A stretch of DNA of 64,000 bases from Collybiopsis luxurians FD-317 M1 (Eukaryota; Basidiomycota; Agaricomycetes; Agaricales; Omphalotaceae), in the NCBI GenBank assembly GCA_000827265.1, contig KN834758.1, forward strand, positions 434,001-498,000. The letters run 5' to 3'. A program made the translations under genes and the position numbers. Positions 10,820 to 21,023 of the stretch are shown here, in pieces. How positions within the stretch are numbered: the first letter of the stretch is position 1; the number at the start of each line of letters is the position of its first letter. The notes beneath the pieces are model-generated. The model did not search any database and was not told where the DNA came from. It saw only the letters and a list, made by a program, of their open reading frames with translations.

Positions 10820-12586
10820 CTAAGGAACATCCTCGATCGCAGGCACAGAACTGCTATTCAGCCATTCTCCATAGTACACACATCCCGCAGGATTGACAGG
10901 TCCGCCATTTTTGCAGAATTCAAAAGTTGGGCATGTACTGCATGGCGCCTGGGACCAACCGAGCGAGAGACGCTCTTCCCGAATAGCTCTGTATACACTT
11001 CCTCCAACATCGTCGAAAGATGACATGAATGGCGATGGAGAACGCTTGCGAGACTTGGATCTGCTTCGGCGTGAACGAGCGTCATCGGAATCAGAGTCTG
11101 ATTCGGATCCAGATGAAGCGCGTCGATGTTTTTTGTGTTTGGACTTTCGTTTGTGTGTCGACTCCTCGTCACTGGACTGTGCTTCCGATTCATCCGAATC
11201 CATTCGTTTCTTCTTCTTAGATTTCCTCCTGCTAGAAGTACTGTCAGATTCATCAGAATACGTTTCCTTTTTGCGCTTGGATTTCTTCTTGGAAGAAGAA
11301 GTGTCCTCCGAATCTGAGTCAAGCTGAATCCTCGACTTCTTTTTCTTGGATTTTTTGTTGCGAGAGCTTTCCTCGTCATCCTCGGCATCAGACGAGTCAT
11401 GCTTTCGTTTCTTTTTGGAACGCCTTTCGTCTTCAGAATCATCATCGTCTATGGCACCAGAGTCCCAAAGGGAGCTTCCAAACGATGGAAGCTAAGAATT
11501 GATCATGGGATTGGGTGTTCGGTGTGAAGAAAAGTTTAAAGAAGGCAAACCTTACCTTTTCAATCTCTCCGTCTAGAACAAGTACATTCAAAAGCATCTC
11601 GACATGTTCAACACTAAGTTCGGTCTCTGTAAGCCGTGCCTGCTTCAGGGCGTTTCGGACCTGTTGTGCATTTGGATACTGGGGAGACTTGGAAATCGGG
11701 TACAGTGCGCCTTCTGGGCGTCGTCCATGGGCTCTAGGGAAGCTCTTGGAAAGTATCTTCAGTTCAACGGCACGGAGATTTCCACATAAGCTAAACTCTT
11801 CCACTCACCATGTCGCGAATGAATTTGAAACAAGCTTTCATTAAAGTTTCGATGAATTCGGTATCAAATTCACCGTCTGTAAACCATGGGCCACCTGTTA
11901 GGCTGACAGAAGGTGCTAGGCCCTCGAGCATATATATCTTGCGAGTCGGATGCTAGCCGGAAGACCTTGAGAGCGTACATTCTTAGTACTTGGGAGATTT
12001 GGACGCACCTGGACCGATTGCGTCCGTTTGATCAACTTTTTCTGCTCCAAAGTTTTTATGCAACGGTCGAGAACTGCCTGATGAAAGTTGGTTTTCGCCT
12101 TCAAATGCTTGACCCATATGCCTTTTTAACATTACAGTCAAAGTTAAAAATCGAGCCTGCACAAGGATTTATCAGATACACACACCTTCATTTTGAGCCG
12201 CTCTGATATGTCCCAAAACAGCTTTCTCCTCTTCTGAGAGGCCGGTATTGCTAGATATTCAAGTTTAGAATTGCATGCTAGGATGAGAAGGAAGAATATG
12301 ACTTACGCCGTGTGTTCCGACTTGGTCACAGCTCTGAAACTGAGTACGCCTTTGCTATTTTTGAGAGGTTTCAAGAGGCCAACGGCGAGGAGGTAGTTGA
12401 GAGCATCCTTTCGTTCTGCTGGATCTGGAATGATAGATTCTGCTGCCTTGGCGGTAATTTCCTGTAAAAAATTTGAGTTCTAGTCTTTTATTATAGAACG
12501 ATTTGGCAGACATTGTTTGGAGAAGAGATAGCTGCATGATGAAGGGTTGATTCCTGTGCATTTGGGGGCCTAGGACTTTTACTCAT
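10820..12586 (-). CDS. RPC34: RNA polymerase III subunit RPC34/RPC6 with internal charged insertion
   Basis: About 475 aa. Exons in transcript order: 12512-12586, 12307-12461, 12186-12250, 11979-12121, 11809-11937, 11556-11744, 10820-11491. Tandem winged helices are recognised by IWVKHLKAKTNFHQAVLDRC, KTLEQKKLIKR and IYMLEGLAPSVSLTGGPWF. The C-terminus CSTCPTFEFCK ... NPAGCVYYGEWL carries the four cysteines that bind a 4Fe-4S cluster in human RPC6. RPC34 works with RPC82 and RPC31 in promoter opening and contacts TFIIIB. Between about residues 265 and 407 sits a Ser/Asp/Glu/Lys/Arg-rich low-complexity insertion, including RS dipeptides. It is continuous with the flanking frame within a single exon, so it is not a missed intron. 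The intron at 11938-11978 (41 bp) could instead start at 12008. Confidence 0.9.
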
Positions 12587-12985
12587 TGCAGGGAGATGAA
12601 ACGAGCGAGTCAAAGGGATAAGCGCCCGGTCGCGTCTCGGGCGCTTATCTGACAGAGCGCGACTAATCCAGAATAGTTCCGCTGTTAACGACCCTTTACT
12701 CCGAAAACCGACGAATTGCTTTGTGAAAATTTCTGGGAACCACTTGTATGGATCACATATACTTTAATCGCTTACTTCCTCGGACAACTACTGAAAATAA
12801 TTATTTTGCATTAGGACTAGGACAGCAAACTCGGAAGCTTTTAATTTTACAAGACGTTAAGGTAAAATCATTACAAGTATCGATATTATCAGTAAGACTC
12901 AGCCCCAGTGAGATATTACGGTGGAAATGCTGTAAGATATCCGATAGGAAATATCTATAAAAAAAAAGGAGAATCTATGGGTTTC
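12587..12985. other. Intergenic, RPC34 to F-box gene
   Basis: 399 bp. The proximal part is the RPC34 promoter and holds a perfect inverted repeat at 12617-12649. The remainder is AT-rich, with the 3' end of the F-box gene. No gene is visible. Confidence 0.6.
12617..12649. repeat. Perfect 12-bp inverted repeat upstream of RPC34
   Basis: GATAAGCGCCCG at 12617-12628 is matched exactly by its reverse complement at 12638-12649 across a 9-base spacer. It lies about 30-65 bp upstream of the RPC34 start codon. It could be a palindromic operator-like site, an RNA hairpin in the 5' leader, or a chance feature. Flanking bases do not extend the pairing. Confidence 0.7.
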
Positions 12986-14045
12986 TCAGTACCCGAGAAA
13001 CATCGAGTCCGAATAGGAATCAATGTCTAGAAGCCCGTCGTCGCCAGCAGGGACCTCTAATTCAAGAGGTTGTGATTGCCAAACCCTTTGGGAGTCGGAA
13101 TTCATCCGTTCCTTCCGTTCTTGAGAACCCCAATGCATTCCACTCAATTCAAACGTTTGTAGATCACTGAACGCATTAAGGGCGCCAGCGACGTCTTGGT
13201 AGAAATTCTAAGGACAATATATTAGGAGCGGATTTGATAGAACAGGTAAAAGGATGACTTACGACATCTGGTTCTTCGGCAAAGCTATATGTTGTCATTA
13301 GTCGTAGATGTAAAAGACATTGCATCCGTTTTGCCAATGTCTGGAGTAGAGCAGCAGGTGCAGAGCTAGTAGCGGCGCTGAGGACAGCGATGTTTGTAGC
13401 AGACTGTGAAAGCCGAGTGGCTACGTCGACAGTAAGATCGCCGCCGGTCAACTGCACGCTATGCACAGGTCGGGGAGTGGCTAACACAGCTTCGGCTGCA
13501 TGGGAAGAACCGACAAATTGTTGCAAGTGAGGCACTGATGACGGCGTGAGGGTAGATGCGGGTTGCTCATGCCTAAACGGAATGGAATCAACTTCCAGTT
13601 CCAGAAGAGCAGGCGTGCGGCCAAGAAAAGCAGATACGTGAGAGTCGAGCGTAAATGGACATGCAAAATGGATTAATCTAGAGAATGATAGGTTCCCGAG
13701 GATCCAAGAGGCGGAGGGGTCGACAAAGAGATGAAGTGAGGTCAGCTGGGTCATACTCGACAAGGCGCGGGCTAGTTGTTGGTAGAATGGGGAAAGAAGA
13801 GTGGAGTATGAATCGAGGTCGATCGCAAAAGACCTGACTAGATGGGCAATGTGTGGTTTCCGAGCCATAGTAAGTACTACGGACAGATTGCGACGCGATG
13901 GAGAAATAGCGACGTGTCTGTAAAGCTGACGCTGAGCTGGCAGATGAAGAAAAGAAGCGGTATGAGAAAGACGCGCGAGGTCTGGAGGAGAGAGATTTTC
14001 GCAGACGGCGTCGAGGAGTTCTTGGGGCAGCATGGTGAAGGACAT
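12986..14045 (-). CDS. F-box domain protein
   Basis: 334 aa, exons 13263-14045 and 12986-13207. An N-terminal F-box is readable as MLPQELLDAVCENLSPPDLARLSHTA, followed by a leucine-rich segment of the type that binds substrates (AHLVRSFAIDL, TQLTSLHLFVD, HLRLMTTYSF). Such proteins bridge Skp1-cullin ligases to targets, and lineage-specific expansions are common in agaricomycetes. The C-terminus (about 73 aa after the intron) has no recognised domain and ends DSMFLGY. The substrate cannot be predicted. The gene diverges from the AspRS pseudogene. Confidence 0.75.
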
Positions 14046-14329
14046 GAGGAAAGGAAAGGGTTTAGGGCTTTTTAAGCAGATATATAATTATTGCAGGGTC
14101 AAAAAGAATAAAGATGATGTGCAACGTGCGAATAGAATGGGAGGGACGAGGACAGGTATTGTATTTAAGTATATCTTAGTATTTCTGTTTATGTCAGCCT
14201 CAGTCACCGTCACGCACCGCATACATCCTTCCTTTCTATCGCGCGTCCATCTTGGCGATCCTTTCGGTGGCCCTTTACTCTTACTTTTATACTATCACAA
14301 GACCCCTCTGACAGTCACCCCATTCCCCT

Positions 14330-16871
14330 CCCGACGTGGCTTGATCAGCTTTGCTTTATTAGCTCCGTTCCTAAACAAATCTCATTCCTCTGGCGGCTTG
14401 TCTGCTCGCGATGCCGCTTCTCCAGCTATTTTAACTCGCTGGCTTCTTCTGCAGCGGTGATAGTTTTCTTAATCCCATTTGTTACATTATATCAAATCCA
14501 ACTCAATTTCGCTCAAAGAAAGGACAAGCTTGTCTCGCAGTCCAGCTCATTCTCGATAAAACACGTGAAGATTTAGCTGCTCTTTCGAATGTTCCTATAG
14601 AGTCTTCTGTATTGGTCGAGGGTCAGGTACGCCTGCGCCCCCTACCAAGCGCGCATCGTGCTATCAGTTCTGGCTGTGTCCATCGTGTACTTTGTGCTGT
14701 GCTGACCAGTCGCGTTAAAAGGGCCCTACGGTTGATATCCAGGTTGCCAAGTTTATCTTTTTGAATACTGCAAAAACAGATTTGCTGTTTGCTGTTTACG
14801 CCCTCCAATGTCCACAACTTGGTGGGTAGGATTGCCCGGTGATTGAATGCGGTTCATTGATACATTCCGCTTTCGACCAGTCAAATCGAGTCCTCAGGCT
14901 CCGGTACCGGTATCTAGATTTGCACCGAAAGAACAGCGCTGTCTGACAATCTGCGAAAACGAAGCCAAGTGACTCACCTAGTCCTGCAACGCTTTGCACC
15001 AGAGCGGTATGGTATTTCTCAGCCAGCAAAAACGCTGTCATTGATGACTACGCCATTTATAGGTTTCGTGGAAGTCCAAACGCCCGTACATCTCTTGTTC
15101 CGTCGCGCTCCAGAAGCGCAGCGGATTCACCGGCATGTTATGCTTTGCAGCAATCCTCACAACAGCCCAGGCATTCGCTGGATTGTTCGGGCACTGTGGA
15201 CAAGTATTACCAGATAGCAAAATATTTCCGCGATGAGGACGGTCGCAGCGACAGACGACCGGAGTTTACTCAGATCAACTAGGAATCGCTTATGTCTCAT
15301 GGTGCCCTACCAATACTCAAGTTGGAGTATTGGCGGCAACGAAGTTGGTGATGTCGTCGAAACCATCATCAAGAAGACATGGAAAGAAATAGAGAACATG
15401 GATCTCCCATCGAACCTCCCGGTGATGACATACAATGAAGCCATGAATTGCGTGGGTCATCTACAGGATCCTCTTTGACGAGTTTCACTTATATCTCAAC
15501 TCGCAGTTTCGTTCGGATAAATCGGATGTCTTGGGTCTCATCGCGTCCTGCTGGCTAACTATATCAATATTCTTTCGCCATCCAGATAACTGATATGATC
15601 TCGTTGCTCGAGCACATCGAGCACGATGAAATACTGCAAGCAATCATCATCCTTAAACCGCAAGACCCAGAGTTTTGGCATACTGCCGGCAGAGTTGAAT
15701 TGGATCCTCAAGTTATAGGTGGTTTCAGCATAGGCTGCGCTAAGGGCGGCTTTTAAGTCTATTTTTACAATCTGTAGAAATTTATCTCAATTCTGGGAAG
15801 AAAACAGCTACCCAGTTAAAGAAAAGTAAAACCCTCCAAGCGCTTTCCTTTCCAGAGGAAGATGTATTTCATGAAACACAAGATGCTGGAATCGATGCAG
15901 ATTTGTCCCTGTTGCCTGGGGATACCGTCTGGCTGGCGCGTCGATCCCGAGTGCCAAGTGTAGGTTTTGAACTTTGTCTTTGTGTCAGGTGTCTCTTTTG
16001 ATCCTGAAATGGTGCTGTATCAGGGGGCTCGAGTTTATTGGGGCGGCAATGATTACGCCTGCTAGATACAGCGGTGGCAGCAGGTGAGCATATAGCTCCA
16101 TGAACTTTGTTGTCAAGCTCGCGTGAAAGGTTACTGACTGCTTGCAGGGAAGGTGACACTGTCAAACGCACCCCATTTTCACCGGGTCACCGAATTCCCG
16201 CTCTTCACTCGTGCGGATGACGACAAAAACTTTCTAGCCAAAGGGAGATATAGTAGCTCTCACCACCCATTTGTGACCAGACATCAAGCCCTTGTATAAA
16301 GGTAGTCTATTGTCTACCCCTATGCGTCGCTTATAACTTCTTTCGTTAGGTCCGTGGACAGCACTACGATCCCGTTCTGAATGGTGTAAAAGATCGGGGG
16401 TAGTTCTGTTGGAGTCAATAATGCTTCGTTACTTACAGGAATTGATCTTTACGAATGTCCTTCAAGTGAGACCCTAAATTAATCCATCTACTCCGCTGTA
16501 TTCCCGCGTACTCATTTACATATATTGTACAGCTTAGCGAACAGGAGGGAGCACCCTCTAATCATCTTTTGGACGCTCTTCGATGCGGGGGCAGCTCCTC
16601 ATGGAGGAATTGCTCTAGGTAGGCTTAGATCCCTCCCCCAGTTCCTTTCTGGATCTGATCAAATCTGACTTCACATATCTCTTCTTTCAGGGCTTGACAG
16701 ATTGACGTCCATACTTTGAAAAACAGTCTATACGAGTCTATGCGTGATGTTATTGCGTTTCCAGAAACCGCAGAGGGTACAGTTCGGCTGTTCAAGAGTC
16801 CAGCAACGGTCGATGCAAAGGTACTGGAGCAATGTGGTTTTCAGCCCCGAAGCCAAATCCTTCCGGACTAG
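14330..16871 (+). pseudogene. Mitochondrial aspartyl-tRNA synthetase pseudogene (MSD1/DARS2 type)
   Basis: Almost the full length of a bacterial/mitochondrial-type AspRS can be followed on the + strand, but only by changing frame. N-terminus: SHSSGGLSARDAASPAILTR at about 14380. OB-fold: EDLAALSNVPIESSVLVEGQ at about 14570. Then RLRYRYLDL (14897), [19 protein letters not shown] (14940), [17 protein letters not shown] (class II motif 2, about 15200), PVMTYNEAM (15418), LPGDTVWLARRSRVP (15913), VTEFPLFTRADDDK (16180), VRGQHYDPVLNGV (16352), PHGGIAL and GLDRL (motif 3, about 16600-16700), MRDVIAFPE (16740), stop 16869-16871. Disabling changes: an extra A near 14930, a missing base giving a TAG at 15280, further shifts near 15340, and an extra G near 16589. 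Apparent introns persist (for example 14822-14880), so this is a decayed genomic copy, not a retrocopy. The N-terminal limit is approximate. Confidence 0.88.
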
Positions 16872-17060
16872 AAGCAGTGATGGATTGGGAAGCGCGATCG
16901 GTAATCTCTGAAAAGTACGAATGATAAGCCACGATCTTATTTTCCGCACCAGTCCCAGCGATGCAGAGCCGCGCATGTGAATTTGAACAAGTATACAAAA
17001 AATCTTCATAGCAGATAATTTAAGAGTGAAAAAAAAGGGTCAGAAATACCCTACCTTGCA

Positions 17061-19056
17061 CTAGGAAGGTACAGGTACATTCTCTGCAGTACCACTAGTG
17101 GTACCGCCATCTGCATCTGCATTCGTATCACCACCGGGGGGCGCAGCCACAGCCGGATCGGTGGATGGTGGAGACTGGGAAGATTGAATAAAAGTAGAGT
17201 TTCGTGGCGTCGTATCACCATTCATATCGTGTTCGTTATACGGAGAGTGACCGAACCCATAATTATATGATGAAAAGGGCGATGTCCAGTTAAAGCTAGG
17301 TCGTTTCTGTGGCTGTGGTTGAATAAGGGGCTGCTGAGGCTGTTGAATGAGAGAACCGTTAGAGTCCACGTTAGAGCTGGCAGTATGTGAAGAAGTAGCT
17401 TCTTGTTGTTCAGTTCTATTCCGAGAACTAGTATCATGGGTATGGTTATTATTGCTCTCGTCGATAACGGAAAGTACGCTCCGAAGTTTGGATTCTGACT
17501 TTCGGGATGTATGGCCCGTAGGGGGGGAAGGAACGGTATGACGGCGGGTGACGGGAGTGGTAGGGGAAGTGGAACGTGGAGAGGCTGAGGCTGAACCCGA
17601 AGCGGGAGAAGAAGGTACGTCTGACCACTCGGAGGAATCGGTTGGAAAAATGACGGGATTCGTATTGATGTGATTCAAGTTTGAGCTGTGTGACCATGAT
17701 ACAGAAGTACTGCTCGATGCAGATGGGAGCCCCTGGATGTTATCCAGTTCGGGTGTCTGTGTTAGGGATGAAGTCGATGATGATGAACCAGGTTGCATGA
17801 TAGATAAAGGAGGTAGGATGCTGAAGATTTGGTCTTCGGATTGTGGAGGGCCATAAGAGTCAAATGGATCTGGAATGGTTTGCAGCATGGGCTCGATGAC
17901 AGGGTCGGACCTGCAGGCAAAAAAGTTTAGTGACTCAAACGTCAAGTGCTAAAAAAAAATGGCATACGCTTTCGAAGTAAACTTGTCGTAGATGTCCATG
18001 GTAGAACGGACGACCAAGCAAACCTTCAGAGGGACAATTGAGCGGTGCAATTTACCAGTCTAATCTGAAGCGCACACACACCTTTGCCTGAACGACATCC
18101 CACACCTCTTCTTCGTGCTCAACAATCTCTGCATAATGCTCAGCCTTGAGCTGATCCAGTTCATCAACCTGACGTTGCAAAATAGCCAATGCGTCTCTGA
18201 AAGTTTGCAGATCTAATGATTCGCTCCATCAGTATTGAATTCGCAACAACAGCTATTTTTGTTCGCATACTTCGTTCTTTACGATTCATATTGCGTTTCT
18301 CTGTCTGCCGTATGATCTCACTCTTCTCTTTTAATGCACGTTCATACGCCGCGGACCTTTCCTGCAAGCGAGAAATAGAACATGAGAAGGAGAGGGGGGG
18401 TGATGAAATCTCATACGGACGTACCGTCACGATAGTCCGATAGTTTTCGAGATGTTGACGTAGGGGTTTCTCAAACTTCTTATCAAGAGTTTCTGCCTGA
18501 ATGTGACGGCCTTCAAGGTAAATAACGGAAAGAAGCACCCAAAGTTAAGGACTGCATACCAAGACATGGTAATGGTTGCCGATAAGATGATGGAGTCCGG
18601 AGGAAGCTTGAAGGCGAGTGCCGGTCTCGTATGAAGGACCTTTGAGCCTAAGCATCGCGAAGGGATTAGTTTAAGGAAGAGAAGGGATTTGAAAGGTGCG
18701 ACGCACCCACTACACGATTCCATTGCGTCTGCAAATTGAGCGGTAGCCTGTGACATCCCAGCGAGAGCTGCTCTATAAGTGGAGCAAGAATCCACAAGCT
18801 GTTGGTCGGGCGGTCAAAGGTTGAATAATTGAATGAGACAAGCAGAACTAACTCGTTCATAAGCTTGAAGACTGGATTTTAAGTCTGTCCTGGTTATAAT
18901 CTTTGAAGGGCCCTCACTCGCTCCGAAATTCATAGCAGATGCATTGGTAGTGTCTGAAAAAGTGGGAGAAGGACTTCGAGGATTTGGAGAAGAGTGTCGT
19001 CTGCCAAAACTTATTTTACGGTCTCTGAGAGAGCGAGGGGGAACGGAGGAAGGCAT
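17061..19056 (-). CDS. Ivy1-like BAR-type phospholipid-binding protein
   Basis: 527 aa, 8 exons in transcript order 18853-19056, 18707-18798, 18560-18647, 18425-18496, 18271-18361, 18082-18212, 17968-18023, 17061-17910. Residues about 55-250 are a long amphipathic helical region: TYRAALAGMSQATAQFADAM, GLHHLIGNHYHVLAETLDKK, FEKPLRQHLENYRTIV, then a charged coiled coil through EIVEHEEEVWDVVQAK. This arrangement resembles fungal Ivy1, a vacuolar inverse-BAR protein that binds Ypt7 and phospholipids. About 280 C-terminal residues are Ser/Pro/Gln-rich and disordered. The Ivy1 identity rests on remembered similarity of the helical part; a related BAR protein is possible. It converges on the AspRS pseudogene. 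Confidence 0.62.
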
Positions 19057-19235
19057 GATGAAGGAGAGGAGCTAAACGGCTGCGCGCGGGAGAGCGCTGG
19101 CCCTACTCTATTTGGTAATTTTCAATCATTTCAGATTTTTTTCTACTCAACAAATGTAATTAAAACTATCTAGTATTGGTCTGGAATAGCCCTTGAGTTG
19201 CTTCGAATTCCATACAAACTATCGAAATCTTACCT

Positions 19236-19766
19236 TTATATCATAGCACCCTTCCTTGTCCCAGCTAGTTCACTCATTTTCTCCGGCGCATGCCTCAAAT
19301 AGTACAACTTGGCCCTCTTCATCCTTCCCTTTGGCGGTTTCTGCATCACTTTTATAGCCTTCACATGTGGAGAGTTTACAAACAACTGCATTTCCACCCC
19401 CGTTCTCTGAATGATATTTCTCAAAACCATCGAAGTGTCTACCCCTCGCCGCCGTATAGAGAGAACGACGCCGGTAAATTGGAACGGCGCGTGTTCGAGC
19501 GTGACGCTGACAATGAAACCGGGATTGATTCGTTTCGAGGAATGTTTTCCGAATAGTTCACGGAGCATTATTTGTTTTTCGGGTGTGGGGAGGGTTTTCT
19601 GGAGGTAGGCCATTAGGCCTTTGCCTTGCTGAACCGGAGCTGGAGGCGTAGCGTAGGGCTCGGGATGGATGATGGCAGTTTGAGAGAATGGATAGGGTTT
19701 TGTGGCGGCTGTGGCCATCGTCCGCGACGAATTTTTAGCTGCCCATTTGAAAAGATGGGACAGCAT
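19236..19766 (-). CDS. Mitochondrial ribosomal protein bL19m
   Basis: 176 aa, single exon. The bL19 core lies at about residues 75-165 (FTGVVLSIRRRGVDTSMVLR, NIIQRTGVEMQLFVNSPHVK), with the positively charged tail KPPKGRMKRAKLYYLRH. The N-terminus is basic with hydroxylated residues and no acidic residues in the first 40, as expected for a mitochondrial targeting sequence. The first in-frame ATG at 19766 is taken as the start. The protein sits at the subunit interface of the large mitoribosomal subunit. It lies tail-to-head 111 bp downstream of the poly(A)-binding protein stop. Confidence 0.9.
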   Translation of the reverse strand: MLSHLFKWAAKNSSRTMATAATKPYPFSQTAIIHPEPYATPPAPVQQGKGLMAYLQKTLPTPEKQIMLRELFGKHSSKRINPGFIVSVTLEHAPFQFTGVVLSIRRRGVDTSMVLRNIIQRTGVEMQLFVNSPHVKAIKVMQKPPKGRMKRAKLYYLRHAPEKMSELAGTRKGAMI

Positions 19767-19877
19767 CGCGTCTTGGTAGTGGAAGAAGAGAATCACACGA
19801 GTTGAGCGCTAAACGCCATATGATTAGGTTAATACTTAGTACTATGTAGATAGTTTTACACAAAATAATATCAACAG

Positions 19878-20716
19878 TCAATAACCTCGCCCGCGACCTC
19901 TGTAAAATTGAATAAGAAACGTTACCATTCAAGCACGCGGTACTCACCTTCCCCGAGCTCGATATGGATTGTACCCACCTCCTCCTCGGTAACCGCCTCT
20001 GTAACCACCCCTGTAGCCTCCCCGTCCACGGCCACGGTTGAACCCTGGAATGTTGGTTCGTTTTGCGGTAACCTGAGAGAATATTTACGATGGGAGACTA
20101 ATAAAGTGACAAGGAAGCTGACCTTGATTAAACGACCGTGCATTAAAGAGTTGTCCATCGTCAAGGCAGCATCAATATGCTCAGGTTCAGCGAATTCCAC
20201 ATAGGCATACCTAGAAAAGTGAGATAAAGTGCATGGGTGGAGGCAAAAGGACAACGCACCCCTTGGGATGACCGGTGAATTTGTCGCAAATGATGGTCAC
20301 CCGGTTAATAGTTCCGCAAGCTTGAAAATGAGCTTGTATATCTTCCGGTGTCGTGCTATAGTCGACCTGAATGATGATGAGCTATGGCTTCTCAATTTGG
20401 AAAAAAAAAAAGTTGTGACGGACATTGCCAACATAGATACTCCTGTTATCTGTAGAAGACTTATCTTCCCCGGTATCCATGGGACCACCGGCATCCTGTT
20501 GACCAGCCTCTGCTTCTGCCTGAAGTTCACGCAGTTTTTTCGCCTCCATTTCCATTTCTGCGACCCGTTGCTTCATGAGGAGGATTTCCTATGAAAAAAT
20601 GAGGCGTTAATGCAAGAAAGTGATAATGACTTGCTCACCTTGTCGGCTTCCTCTCCATCATCGATGACCGTTTCTTCGCCTGCAGTTGCAGGAGGAGGAA
20701 CATCGGATTCGGTCAT
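19878..20716 (-). CDS. Nuclear poly(A)-binding protein, PABPN1/Pab2 type
   Basis: 194 aa, exons in transcript order 20639-20716, 20424-20588, 20260-20366, 20123-20210, 19948-20072, 19878-19899. Architecture is diagnostic: an acidic N-terminus, a coiled coil ([20 protein letters not shown]), one RRM with RNP2 SIYVGNV and RNP1 GYAYVEFA, and an Arg/Gly-rich tail with repeated RGGY that ends RGRGRGY. The family binds nascent poly(A) tails, controls tail length and works in nuclear RNA decay. The RG-rich tail is a likely substrate for arginine methyltransferase. All introns are GT-AG; the one at 20367-20423 includes a T-rich run on the coding strand. Confidence 0.92.
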
Positions 20717-21023
20717 TATGGCGACTTGTAAAAAAGTGGAACTGTGCTGACATAATTTGACAAAGTAATAATAATATAAGGATTCATTTTTGAGAAAATT
20801 AAGAGAAAAGCATACGATTGTTGAATGAAATCGAGTCAACCGATGAGTATCCGCCGACGGTGTCGCCAGTAACAGAAAACCGCATATGCTATACCGAATC
20901 CAACTTTGGGGACCTGTGTTACGAAATGTCCGGTCCGATCCCGATAAATAATAGTCCTGTCTAGTAAAACCACACCTTGTCTTTCAACTACCACCTTCCC
21001 TCTCTCTCTTGCTCTCCCTTTCC
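20717..21023. promoter_or_regulatory. Divergent intergenic region, Pab2-like / Zn2Cys6 factor
   Basis: 307 bp between divergent start codons. It contains CT-rich runs just before the Zn2Cys6 gene (about 20995-21020), common near fungal transcription starts. No specific operator was recognised. Confidence 0.5.

Noticed and set aside
11029..11327. Plus-strand frames opposite RPC34
   Set aside because: Shadows of the charged low-complexity insertion; the RPC34 frame joins the conserved flanks without interruption.
14796..15220. Minus-strand open frames (with [12 protein letters not shown] and similar) resembling a small protein
   Set aside because: They are the reverse complement of the AspRS pseudogene, whose motif order on the + strand is far stronger evidence.
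15869..16171. A 100-codon minus-strand frame
   Set aside because: Mirror of the AspRS pseudogene C-terminal half; no family resemblance and no splice or Met context.
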